DNA from: Larix sibirica
Lineage: Eukaryota > Streptophyta > Pinopsida > Pinales > Pinaceae
Assembly: GCA_004151065.3 (NCBI GenBank)
Contig: NWUY0300054575.1
Span: forward strand, 17,732 to 38,281
Length of the DNA stretch: 20,550 nt
Reading direction: 5' to 3'
This document shows, one piece after another, positions 8,736-18,655 of the stretch (position 1 is the first letter of the stretch; each line of letters starts with the position of its first letter). Made by a program: the position numbers and the translations under genes. The notes beneath the pieces were generated by a model that did not search any database, was not told the DNA's origin, and was given only the letters and a program-made list of their open reading frames with translations.

Positions 8736-8747
8736 CAAGCAATCTTT
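8736..8747. repeat. Target-site duplication of the SINE (3' side)
   Basis: CAAGCAATCTTT here is repeated exactly at 9043-9054. Extending three bases left gives ACCCAAGC against ACTCAAGC, so the duplication is 15 bp with one mismatch. It merges into the T run of the SINE tail. Confidence 0.8.
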
Positions 8748-9039
8748 TTTTTTTTAACTAGGGGGGTTGGTAAATAGATAGAGTGACCTAGATTAAACTA
8801 AAGATCAAACTAGCTGGTTGTCACTATACCCCCTAAGGTATATGGAAAATCCCAAAAGTCGCATATATCTTTAACTCATGACTCAACCAAAGTCAATACA
8901 TCCCTGTAAATTCGAATGAAACACCTACCTTTCCAATCAAGCCACTTTAAGCCAAACATGTCACTTGCAAGATTGAAACCCAGGTGGATAGGTTAACAAT
9001 TCCTTCATTCAACCACCAAGTTAACCCCATGTGATGAGC
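8748..9039 (-). mobile_element. tRNA-derived SINE
   Basis: A non-coding insertion of about 290 bp with all SINE hallmarks, read on the minus strand. The 5' end near 9039 is GCTCATCACATGGGG. An A-box-like sequence, TAACTTGGTGG, lies at about 9013-9023, and a B-box-like sequence, GGTTTCAATCT, at about 8970-8980, with tRNA-like spacing. The body is unrelated to tRNA, and the 3' end is CCCCCTAGTT followed by an A tail (the plus-strand T run 8745-8755, partly overlapping the duplication). A 12-bp perfect, or 15-bp with one mismatch, target-site duplication brackets it. The element would be transcribed by RNA polymerase III and moved by a LINE's enzymes. The family name is not known to me. The good duplication suggests it is younger than the two LINEs. 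Confidence 0.85.
8970..9023 (-). promoter_or_regulatory. Internal pol III promoter (A and B boxes) of the SINE
   Basis: TAACTTGGTGG (about 9013-9023) compares with the A-box consensus TRGCNNAGTGG, and GGTTTCAATCT (about 8970-8980) with the B-box consensus GGTTCGANTCC. The B box has lost its CG dinucleotide, which is consistent with methylation-driven decay. The boxes are about 32 bp apart. Confidence 0.65.
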
Positions 9040-9042
9040 ACT

Positions 9043-9054
9043 CAAGCAATCTTT
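9043..9054. repeat. Target-site duplication of the SINE (5' side)
   Basis: Exact CAAGCAATCTTT match to 8736-8747. It lies just outside the tRNA-related head of the SINE, as expected for a minus-strand insertion. Confidence 0.8.
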
Positions 9055-9159
9055 ATCCAAGATTGGAGATATTTTAGTAAAGAGCATAGATCATTAAACT
9101 TGCAATCAACCATGTTTCAAAAATGATCTATCCTCCTTGATTACCTATAATAGATCAAA

Positions 9160-9307
9160 CTTTAATATTGGCATTGAAGTTATCTTCTCTATGTGAAAGT
9201 AAAGGGAAGGGGCCTTCTCAATGATTAGATTGAGAGGAAGCTTTAACATTGGCATTGAAGTTGTCTTCCCTACATAAAAATAAAGGCGAAGGGCCTTCTC
9301 AATGATT
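9160..9307. repeat. 67-bp direct repeat, period 81
   Basis: Copy 1 (9160-9226) and copy 2 (9241-9307) align without gaps with about ten mismatches. Shared landmarks are CTTTAAYATTGGCATTGAAG at the start and GGCCTTCTCAATGATT at the end. The 14-bp spacer is AGATTGAGAGGAAG. The unit keeps an open frame on the minus strand with repeated peptide TSMPxLK, but there is no evidence that it is expressed. Confidence 0.8.
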
Positions 9308-9370
9308 GAGAAGTGGTTATGCAAAGATTTAGTATTAATGTGGGATTTTCCTAATTGAAAAAGAACATTC

Positions 9371-9434
9371 TGAAAAAACAAGATATGTTTTTAATCACTC
9401 ATATTTGAAAAAATAAGATATGTTTTTAATCACT
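9371..9434. repeat. 29-bp tandem repeat, period 35
   Basis: TGAAAAAAYAAGATATG followed by TTTTTAATCACT occurs at 9371-9399 and 9406-9434 with one mismatch. Near-identity points to a recent slippage or duplication event, only 65 bp from the 81-bp period repeat. Confidence 0.8.
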
Positions 9435-9773
9435 ATTGTATTAGAATTTCTGGTAATAATATTTTGATACAATCATAGTTTTTTTTATAAATATTTTATA
9501 TAGTTACAAGGAAATATTTACAATCATGTTTAAATAAGTGACTTGAACTCAGATCTCCACATTAATATAAACTTGATCACCTTGCTACTTTTCATCAAAC
9601 CACATTCCTGTGGATAAAATAATCATAATTAAATACATACAAAATTTTTATTGTTATTGATCATAGTTAAATGTATCAAAATAATGTATTTTGCATTATA
9701 ATTTAAATATTTCTAAGCCAAAAGTAAAAGTAAAGCCTAAGAAAATTAATATTTAGTGAAATATGTAAATTTC
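9435..9773. other. AT-rich stretch before LINE element B
   Basis: No open frame or recognised feature. It is dominated by A/T runs. It is the insertion target on the 3' side of element B; GAAATATGTAAATTTC next to the tail would be the duplication, but I found no clear matching copy at the other end. Confidence 0.4.
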
Positions 9774-10170
9774 TTTTTTTTTCGCCAAGAAAAATCTACA
9801 CTTGTTATTCAAAATGAATGAAAGTGTATGTAGGATGATAACTCAACACCAGGCTGATATTTTTCGATAGTCAAGAAAGAAAATAAAAAGTAATAGGAGT
9901 GTTTTAACAAAAGACTGCATCCCAAAAAAGTTCCTTTTACATCAAAGAAAACATATTTATGTGTAGAATCCTGTAAGAATGACACAAAGAAGCTCCATGA
10001 GGGGAGCAATCCTAAAACAGTAACAGAAAATGTTGAAACCTGATCAATAACATAAACTATTGATGATTTTAAAAAGCCATTTAGCTGGTAAGCAAGTAGT
10101 GGCTTGAAGGACTATGTCGAATACGAACAATTGTAGAGATCCCTGAGAAAACATATATGAATTCTGTCAT
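9774..10170 (-). other. 3' UTR and poly(A) tail of LINE element B
   Basis: Non-coding sequence after the RNase H homology, ending AACAAGTGTAGATTTTTCTTGGCG-type and nine A residues. The exact ORF2 stop is unclear because of frame decay. Its terminal 25 bp parallel element A (AACAA, then GATTTTT and CTTG shortly before the tail). Confidence 0.6.
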
Positions 10171-10179
10171 TCTTCAAAA

Positions 10180-13100
10180 CAAATCAAACCTTCAGCTATA
10201 TAAAGAGCTTTCTTGGATAAAAAGTTGACTTTTGAATTAAACTCCCTAAAAGCATGAGTGAAGAGTAGGACCTAGAGCGAATCTTGGATATCTCATATTT
10301 TTGCTTGCCACCATTCTAGCAGAAGGACGTGAAGGTTGTTTCACCTTTGTGCCCACTAGATCACAATGTTTGAATCCCCCACTACTTGCAAGTGCGATAT
10401 CCCCAAATGATTCACAAAAAAAGAAGACCATATAGCGCCAAGAGCTAACTTTTTGTATTGGAGACTTGACCGCATCCCATCCAAAGTCTGTAAACACGAT
10501 TAGTTGCCATCTTAAGAACCATCCCTGCCCCAAACAAGTTACCACCTTCTTGGGAGTCGCCATAAAAAAAACTTGTAGGCATAGAACCACCTAAAAGTGG
10601 AGGAGTGACCTTTCTAATCAGTGGGATTCCAGCCAAGGAATGTCTTTCTTTATAAGCTCCAATGGCCGAGAGACAAACTTTCATGACATTTGTGGGCTGA
10701 TTTTCGAAAAGAGAAGTGTTCCTATGTTTCCAAATGTGCTAGTTGATGTAATTAGGCAACTAGATCCAATGAGATTCCACTGAAAATACATCGTTGTAGG
10801 TTGTATTCAAAAGTAGCAACCCTCCAATCCTTGGTGGTACTAAGAATTTTGAGAGCCTCCCTCCACACAAGCTGTGAAAAATTACAATGGAAAAAAAGAT
10901 GATTTATATTTTCAGCCTCCACCCTACAGAGAGAACACATGTTTGGACCTTGCCCCCCCCCTTTTTCAAATAATTATCCCACGTAAGGATCTTGTTTTCC
11001 ATTATCGACCAACAAAAACATTTTACCTTCAAGGGGAATTGCCACTTCCACAATTTATTAAACCGCCATTTTTCTTCATGATCATCCTTGATTGTGGTTA
11101 TTGCCTCATAAGCCAAATTTGTCGTGAACTGGACATTCACTCTGTTCCAAGACCAGACTAAAATATCCTCTAGGTTTGTCAAGAAGATACCCACATGGAG
11201 CAAGCCTTTTATATAATGGTTTCATTCCTCCACCCAGGCCTCTGATAGACTCAACTCCCTGACATCTAGCCATCTATGGATGTCTTGTATGGAAGCATCC
11301 CTGTTGTAAAATTGTGTGTGGACGAATATGCCTTTATCTCTGAGCTCACAAATAAGTGTGAAAGAAAGTGAAAAGAAGTTTGTGCCACCAACAACTGGGT
11401 CTTCACCCACTCTTATTTTCATTCCATTACCGGGCTTCCGAGCTATCCACTCTCAGATGACATCCGTAGTGGATAAAAGTCCTCTCCAAATATTTGACAC
11501 CCCAGAGAGCACAACCAATGCATGTTTGAACCAGTTGTCAACAGTGAAATTCTACATATATTTCTCTTTCGTGATAATTCCAAATACCTTCAAAGAAAAA
11601 ACAACGCCAAAGGCTCTTATCTATGACAATATTGCCAAAATCAAAAACATTTTTCAATCCCCAACCTCTAAAATTCTTAGGACAGGCAATTTTATCCCAC
11701 TTAGCAAGATGGAATCTCTTTTTGTTTTTGTGACCGGACCAGAGGAAGCTGAAACATCTCTGTCTAATCTTATCCAAGATTGATTTAGGAATTTCCACCA
11801 AAGACAACCATCAGACATGAATACTTTCTAAGACCACTTCACAAGAACAAGCCACCCTCCCAAGGATAAAAGGCGATAGCACTAGTTCTCAAGGTGTTGT
11901 CAATCTTCTTAAGAATCCATAACCAATCAACTACAAGGTAGTTATTCGGTTTTAGAAAGTATCCTAAGTACCTTAACCCCTTGTCGATACTCTCGGCTTT
12001 GGAAGGAAATAGTACGAACAACTGATTAAGAAAGTCTTGACCAACCCCCAACACCAAAAAATGAATTTTATAGCATTTATCTTCATACATGAGGCTTCAC
12101 AAAAGGTGTCCAAACACATCTTTATTGCACACCACTCCTCAATATGGCCCTTTCCAAACAACATGAAATAGTCAACAAAAAGGAGGAGAGAGATCCTAGC
12201 AACCTCATAAATTTTAACCCCTTCCAGCCTTCCCTCAATTTTTGCTTTCATAATCAAACGACTAAGACCTTCTGTTATTGGTAAGAAAAGCAGTGGTGAC
12301 ATAGGAAAACCCTGTCGAAATCCCCTCAAGCTTATGAAGAATCGAGTAAGAACCCCATTCACCAAAACCAAGAAGGAGGCTGAGGAAATACATGCCATGA
12401 TCCAATTAGTTGCTTCTAACCCCAAACTTGTCTGTAAGAGGAAAAGCATAATGAAACCCTAGTTTACCCTGTCACAAGCTTTCTCCAGATCCAATTTAAG
12501 GATGACATCCTTTATTCTCTTGGATTTAATAGAGTGCAAGCATTCCCGTGCAACTACGACCACGTGTAAAATCTTCCTGTTATTCAAAAAACCGAATTGA
12601 TCTTTTGAAATGTACTAAGAGAGAATAGGTTTGATGCGGCTAGCTATTAGCTTCAAAATCACTTTATAAATCAAGTTATAGCAATAAATGGGACAAGAAT
12701 TAGAAAAAGGATTATGTAATGGATACTTTTGGGATCAAAACAAGGAAAGTAGAATTCGGGGAACCACTGACAAAACCTTTTGTTCTCAACTCTTCAATCA
12801 TAGCCAGTAGGTCGGGACCCATCTGATAAAAAAACGCAAGAAATAGCTCAACCATCCAACCATCATGACCAAGACTCTTATCTTTGGCGAAACCCTCCAG
12901 AATATTTTTAATCTCTACTAGTGTTACAACTTCAACCACCTTGTTTCCTTCCTACTCTGAAAAGAAACAAGGAAAGAATTGAATCACCTCCATTTGGGAA
13001 ACAATAGAGTTATTACCCGAGTCCTTAAAAAAATCTTGAAAATGTTTGGTGGTCCCTTCCTCTAACTTAGATTGTTTCTTTAGAATCACACCTTGAGAGT

Positions 13101-14242
13101 CCCTTAGTTCCCAAATCGAGTTAGAGTTCTGCCGATGCACCGCATACCTATGGAAGAAGGGGTATTATGGTCACCTTGAGAAATCCAAATGGACCTGCTC
13201 TTGAGTCTCCAGGCCTCCTCCTCCATCTTCAGAATTTTCAACTTCCTCCCTTCTAAAGTCGCAACCACATATTTTTCCTAAGTAGACAGGATATGAGAAA
13301 CATTTGAAGAATAGACCTCTTCCACTCTTCTTTCGATGTGGATCAATTCCTCCTTCATAGCAAGCTTTTTTGTTTTTCCCAATTTAGTAACATAATTTTT
13401 AAGATTCTTCAGTTTCAAGACTATAGAGTCTAACGCTGAGATATCTACCCCAATAGTACAAGAAGACCAACAATCTGTTACTAATGCTTTGAAATCTTCC
13501 TCTACCATCCAAATGTGGTTCAATTTGAATGGAAATTTTAGCCTCTCCATACTCAAGTCCAATTGTAAAAAGATAGGAGAGTGGTCTGAAACAGGAGAGA
13601 AAATTGTCCAAGAAAAAAAATTGTCCACTAAGAAGGTCAGCTACTCTGCAACAAGGAAATGATCCAGATGTTTTGCAAGGCCATCATCCCTCGACCGACC
13701 ATTGCTCCAAGTAGGGCCAAGGGATGCAAAAATAACATCAACCGGGCGAGAATTGAGGAGTAGATCTCTAAAGAAAGGGGCCAATGGGTCTAGATAGGCC
13801 TACGAACCCCAAATATCCCTTGCTGAAAGGGTAAAGTTTAAGTCACTAGCCAAGATGATGTTTATATCTTTTAAGATGTCTGAGGCCACTACGCCACTCT
13901 TGAAAGAATCCATGTTATTAGAAGGCACATAGCAGTTTAGAATTTTCACTATTGGCTAACATCTTTAATCGATCCTTCTAGCAACAGACATGCGCAAGTA
14001 GAGAAAGGAACCAAATTGAATATTTTTGGATTCAAAGCAGTAAGAAGCCCACCAGATTGACCACATGCATTAGTCGAACATAGCTCCCAACCAGGAAAGA
14101 GTTTTGAATAGATCTCTTGAGACTTCACCCCATTCAGTATCGTCTCTTGTGATAGTACCAAATCAGGGTGATTTACTACCATTAATCTACAGAGGGCTAG
14201 TTGTTTGGGATGCCCTCCTAATCGCCTCACATTTAAGGACAT
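10180..14242 (-). pseudogene. LINE ORF2 pseudogene: endonuclease, RT, zinc-binding domain, RNase H
   Basis: Starts with ATG at 14242. The apurinic-type endonuclease shows SLNVRRLGG, HPDLVLSQET, TWSNGR (near 13700) and SDHSPI (13589-13581 for SDH), so its core residues are visible. The linker and RT follow: NSIWELRDSQG, DKSLGHDG, GSPNSTFLVLIPK (near 12740), KLDLEKACD (first Asp intact, 12491-12489), GFRQGFPMSPLLF, and the active site FVDY instead of FVDD (Tyr codon 12170-12168, GAT to TAT). Then come FLWSGHKNKKRFHLAKWDK (about 11740), a zinc-binding RT-associated domain at about 11120-10850 (FPLKVKCFCW, CSLC, HLFFHC) and RNase H at about 10590-10190 with FFYG for FFDG and VNFLSK for ADxLSK, while GDS is kept. 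Several frameshifts and many stops separate these blocks, for example TAG at 12461-12459 where Trp is expected. It cannot make an active enzyme. Confidence 0.88.
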
Positions 14243-14283
14243 AAGGATAATTTGGGCACTTGAGCCAGGGTCTTTTATACTCT

Positions 14284-14873
14284 AAGTGCTTGAAATCCAC
14301 CATTAATGTTGCCCACTGGAACATTTGAAGAAACTCCATTCTTGCCCTTTTTCACGACTGTGTTGGAAGAGAGAGACACAGTGTTTCTAGCCAGACCCCC
14401 TTGAATGGGGCCAAAAGAACTCTTCTTTCATTTTCTGCCAATTTTTCCTAAACCCGCCTAGACAGAGTCCGAATTGAGGTCCGCAAGGACTAATTCTCCA
14501 AATCTAGTGTCTGGACTAGAGACTGGGAAAGTCCCTAAAAAAATAGTGAGGGGTGTTTTCTTTAAAATGTCTTTGTAATTAGGGCCCCTCTCGGTCTATT
14601 TGTCACAACAGCCCAGACTCTCTAATAAAGTGGGGAAGTATTCAAAATCTAGTAACTCCTCTAATAATTTAGACCCACATCTCGAATTCCCAAATAAGTC
14701 ATCTGGAATGGAGTCGGGATCAATTCTACATGGACCTCTGTAATCTATACAATATCCCTGGACCTCTGGGCAAGTAAATGTTCTTCTGGGCTAGTAATTT
14801 TGGGAGGGGAAAAAGTGGGTTGGAAAAGAATAATGGCCAGAGATTTTACCAGCGGGTCATAATTCTGGCCTTC
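14284..14873 (-). repeat. Tandem duplication in LINE B ORF1, downstream copy (590 bp)
   Basis: Copy adjacent to ORF2. AAGTGCYTGAAATCCACC begins this copy at 14284 and the other at 14874, giving a 590-bp period. By eye about nine of ten bases match through the copy. It has stops that the upstream copy lacks (for example a TAG in the minus-strand reading at the place of CDKQAK), and it lacks about 12 bp present near 15308-15322 of the other copy. Confidence 0.88.
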
Positions 14874-15474
14874 AAGTGCCTGAAATCCACCATTAATGTT
14901 TCCCATCGGAACATTCGAAGAAACTCCATTCCTGGCCTTTTTGACGACCGTTTCGAAAGAGAGAGACACAGTGCTGCTAGCCAGACCCCCTTGAATGGGG
15001 CCAAAAGAACCTTTCTTGCATTTTCTACCAATTTTTCCTAAGCCCGCATAAACAGATCCTGAATTGAGGTCCGCAGGGACTAATTCTCCAAATCTAATGT
15101 CCAAACTAGAGACTGGGAAAGTCCCTAAAAAAACAGTGAGGGGTGTTTTCTTTAAAATGTCTTTGTAACTAGGGATCCTCTTGGCCTGTTTGTCACAATG
15201 GCCTAGACTCTCTAATAAAGTAGGGAAGTATTCCAATTCTAGTAACTCCTTTAATAATTTAGACGCACAACTCGAATTCCCAAATAAGTCATCTGGAATG
15301 GATTCTCCCACTAGAGTTGGGCTCGATTCTACATGGACCACTGTAATCTATACAATATCCCCGGACCTCTGGGAAATTAAATGTTCTTCCGAGCTAGTAA
15401 GGTTGGGAGGGGGAAAAGTGGGATGGAAAAGAATAATAGCCAAAGAGTTTACCAGCGGGTCATAGTATGGCCTT
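14874..15474 (-). repeat. Tandem duplication in LINE B ORF1, upstream copy (601 bp)
   Basis: This copy is still largely open: a 198-codon frame covers 15341-14745 and crosses the junction into the downstream copy, reading GGFQALEGQNYDPLVKS at the join. Its start at 15474 reads CTTGAAGGCCATACTATGACC, against CTTGAAGGCCAGAATTATG at the junction, which reveals a 1-bp deletion in this copy. No protein family is recognised for this C-terminal ORF1 segment. Confidence 0.88.
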
Positions 15475-15718
15475 CAAGTATTGAGTCAAGTTCAATAGGG
15501 TGACAGTATATAAAGTGGAAAATATTATCCTCCGATAAAGCGGACCTCAAGTCCGTCTCTGTAACTGAAGGAACAAAAGGAAATGAAGGGGCTTGGAGGA
15601 AAGCATTACCTAAAGGAGGAGGAGCTATAGCAAAGGCACCCACATTCTCAACGAACAGTCTGGATACCATTGGATGCATTCTCGTGACCAAAGGATCGGA
15701 GTGAGGTCTATTAAAGGG

Positions 15719-15760
15719 GCAAGTCGATTTTAAATGTCCAGTTCACCAACAATGTAGACA
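15719..15760 (-). other. Zinc-knuckle (CCHC) motif of LINE B ORF1
   Basis: In the DUF4283 frame the residues C-L-H-C-W-stop-T-G-H-L-K-S-T-C fit CX2CX4HX4C exactly; such knuckles bind nucleic acid in ORF1 and Gag proteins. The stop is TGA at 15745-15743, which is consistent with a C-to-T change of a CGA or a G-to-A change of a TGG. The motif places ORF1 in the usual plant L1 class. Confidence 0.75.
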
Positions 15761-17099
15761 CTTGAAGCATATCTACCAATAGTACAGTCACTAAGAAAAG
15801 AATCTTCCATTCCATTTGATATACAGTTCCTCCAGGATCCCTTGACTGATGTCAATCTCAATGAAAACCTTTCCCATTCTTTTGTCCTGACCTGATAAGG
15901 ACTTTTCATCAACGGATAGGAAGCGTCCTAGAGCATTACCTATTTCAACTAGGGCCCTTGTGTTCCATAAATGTAAAGTGAGATTAGGTAATATAACCCA
16001 TATGTGCCTTAGAGAAATAGAATCCTTATCCGGATCAAAATTTAAATGCCACCTCTTGAGCATTAAGCTTCCCTGTCCACAAAGCCAAGTGCCCGCTAGA
16101 ATCTGTGTCGAGTCGCTTTCCTTGAGAAAATGGAACCCAAACCAACCTTTACTTAAGAATGATACTTCAGGAGTATATCCCAGGATAGGAAGCCACTTAT
16201 CCTCCATCCACAAAACAATGGCTTGCTTTGGCATTGTCCACTATGCAAATTTTCCCACCAGAGATTTAAGGGAAAGGATGGTGGCTTCTTCTAGCATTAC
16301 ATCATGACCTATAACCAGCTTGTGGAAAGCAACCCTAATTTGATGAGCCTTTAATTGACGCTTTAGTTTAATTCCTCCCACTGTAGGCTATTTTTTATAG
16401 CCCCTCCATCTGTATATGGACTGAATGCTCCAATGTCTTACCAGAGAGAGGAGGGAATAGAGAGTCCACCCCTTCCCTATCTAGAAAACTGTTGTCCTCT
16501 ATCCAAAATGACGAGGCTGGTAAGGGTTCAAACACCAACTCAGGTGAAGGATGTTTCCTCTCCATAAGTGTAGGTGACCTATCCCTATACATTTGCTTCT
16601 TCCCTAAAGGAGAATGTACAAGTTCCAAGGGGTTAGTCTTTATCACTTTATTGCTTCATTCCAAGGAGGTTTGAAAATCCCAATGGCCCACATGTATATT
16701 GTTGAAAAGACTACTTCTTTCGAACAACGAACTCCCTGAAAATTTGCCCCATAAAGTGTAACAGGAGTATTGGCACTACAAGAAAAAGACAAGGGACTTT
16801 AATTTCTTAACTTCTCCCCTCGCAATCCAAGCCTTCCTAATGTCATCGATGTACTCAGTGTTAGGTTTAAAAATGTCGTTCCAACCTTCGTTTCTTTCAT
16901 CTAATGGGCTCATTAAAAGCTCAACTTCGTCATAGAAATGGAACTGTAAAATTCCATGGCATTAGTTCCAAGGTAAACGCCACCTTAAAAACCCTTTAAG
17001 GCCACTAATACCATATTTATTATATCGCCACCTTCAAACCCTAAAAAACAAGAAACCTAGAAACACCATGGTGCTCAAACCGAGATCCTCCATTCTAAC

Positions 17100-18655
17100 T
17101 CATTAAGGTGTCAATATATATGGGATGAGGATAATATTGTTTATAGTATAGTAAAAGTGCATGTGATTTAAGTAATAATGTTGTCATGTGTATAATAGCT
17201 ATGTGGTAGTAGTTATACTTATACAAATGAGTTTCAAATGGTGTGTTGATGTTATGGGTATGTGGCATTTGTGAAGCAAGTGTATATTCATGTGTAGAAT
17301 ATATAGAACAAGGGTAGTTTTCATGCAACTCTAGATATATTATACATAAGATTTATCCTCTTTAATGTATGGGTTATCTCTTCTTTGGTTTGTTGTGGGA
17401 GTAAGTTAATAAGTGGACAAACTCACCTCCATTTGTGGAATATCTCTCTCAATTTCAATAGGAATTTTGTCAAAAGTTTTAATTCCGTCTGATTGAAGGG
17501 AACTTCAACCATGGAACTTATGTTTTTGGCACATTTTAAGATGGCCCACATCACCTTAATTTGAAATAAATGAGCATATCAAGGAAAAACTTCACCTCAT
17601 GCGAAAAAAGGAACTCATTGGAAAGGTTGAGTTTGTCTACTTAATAACTCGCTTCATTTGTTGTGCACATATATGACGTAATTTGTGTAATAGAGAGATC
17701 CATTATGCCAAGAACTATTAGTTTGTATTCAACATGGAAGAAAGCAACATAAAATGAGCAAGCCAACACCTCAAATACATGCTAAGATGGTAAGATTTTG
17801 CAAATACATATGTACATTTTCAAGCCAAAAAGACCATGCACAACACAACAACAAATGCCAGGATCTAAACTTGTTCGTAGTAATCCACTAAACATGCATC
17901 CAAGTTAAGATGTACAAAATAGGACTAGACTTTGAACCACACAAATTAACATGATTTTATTTGAAACAAAGAACCAAACTCTCATATGTACTTCCATTTT
18001 TTCCACTAATGATAATGATTCATGTTAATCATATCACACAAGCAAGCATGACACTCAAACTTTCTAGTAATCTATATTATATTAGCAAAATTGTAACTCT
18101 TTTACTCAAAGTTGAAGTCCGAGTTTGCTTTATGCCATGCTAAATGTAGAGGCACAAGGGCTCTTCATTGTTTATCAAGGTAGGGGTATAATACTTTCTC
18201 CAACTACAACATATACAAGCTCAAAAGAAAATGAATACTTCATGCATGCAAGACATTATTGTGACATGTTCATTCACATGTTTACGAGAGTGGCTAACAA
18301 TGACTCAAGAAATAAAAAACAACAATATTACCACCGAAGCTTTAGACCTTTACCACTAATAAGCAAATCAAAGAATGAAGGAGATCCAAGCTTAGATAAG
18401 CCTCATTGGTCATTAAAAACAACAACTAGTATTTATTCCTTGACCCTAGATAATATTTTATTTTGTATAAGCTAAATACTTATAAACAAATAATTTCAAT
18501 GCTAGATATGCCTAGGTCATGGACTAACCAAGAATAGAATCCAAAATCAATACCAAGCAATAATATTTTAAGCTCGAAAATCAATAAGACAAGGTTCTCC
18601 AAATCAAACCACAAACCCACAATATTCAAGCCCTAAAACCCACTGATATTTTACC
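17100..18655. other. Unassigned AT-rich stretch right of LINE element B
   Basis: No protein domain, LTR, tRNA or clear repeat recognised. A 116-codon plus-strand open frame (18125-18475) is low in complexity and has no family signature. I consider this intergenic or intronic DNA. Confidence 0.4.

Larger units (their letters stand above)
14275..16965 (-). pseudogene. LINE ORF1 pseudogene: DUF4283 and zinc knuckle, with internal duplication
   Basis: ORF1 of plant L1 elements encodes an RNA-binding protein of the retrotransposition particle. The N-terminal part (about 16965-16780) reads YDEVELLMSPLDERNEGW and then FKPNTEYIDDIRKAW. The DUF4283 domain runs in one frame from about 16370 to 15800 (LVGKFA, WMEDKWLPILGY, GWFGFHFLK, LAGTWLCG, IWVILPNLTLHLWN, IGNALGRFLSVD). 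A CX2CX4HX4C zinc knuckle follows in the same frame at 15760-15719 (CLHC, GH, C) with a TGA stop inside it at 15745-15743; other stops in the frame are 15793-15791, 15790-15788 and 15775-15773. A 1-bp deletion near 15465 shifts the frame. The C-terminal region is present twice (see the tandem duplication). The last copy ends GGFQALRV and a TAA at 14277-14275. Confidence 0.82.
9774..17090 (-). mobile_element. L1-type LINE element B, nearly full-length, degenerate
   Basis: A copy of about 7.3 kb with the full plant L1 order on the minus strand: 5' UTR (about 17090-16965), ORF1 (DUF4283 and zinc knuckle), ORF2 (endonuclease, RT, zinc-binding domain, RNase H), 3' UTR, and A9 tail (plus-strand T run 9774-9782) preceded by GATTTTTCTTGGCG. 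ORF1 ends at 14275 and ORF2 begins at 14242, a bicistronic layout with a 32-nt gap. It is broken by many stops and frameshifts and also carries a 0.6-kb tandem duplication in ORF1. The 5' boundary is uncertain by about 100 bp, because no target-site duplication could be matched. It is much more decayed than element A, so it is probably an older insertion or a different lineage. Confidence 0.88.

Noticed and set aside
14778-15041. Plus-strand open frames across the ORF1 duplication and elsewhere in the LINEs
   Set aside because: They are antisense shadows of the LINE coding sequence and carry no domain.
9774-17200. Target-site duplication for LINE element B
   Set aside because: GAAATATGTAAATTTC next to the tail has only weak look-alikes near 16936 and 17010, one of which lies inside ORF1; no credible match at the 5' end.
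18125-18475. 116-codon plus-strand open frame
   Set aside because: No domain, low complexity, no promoter or splice context; length is compatible with chance.
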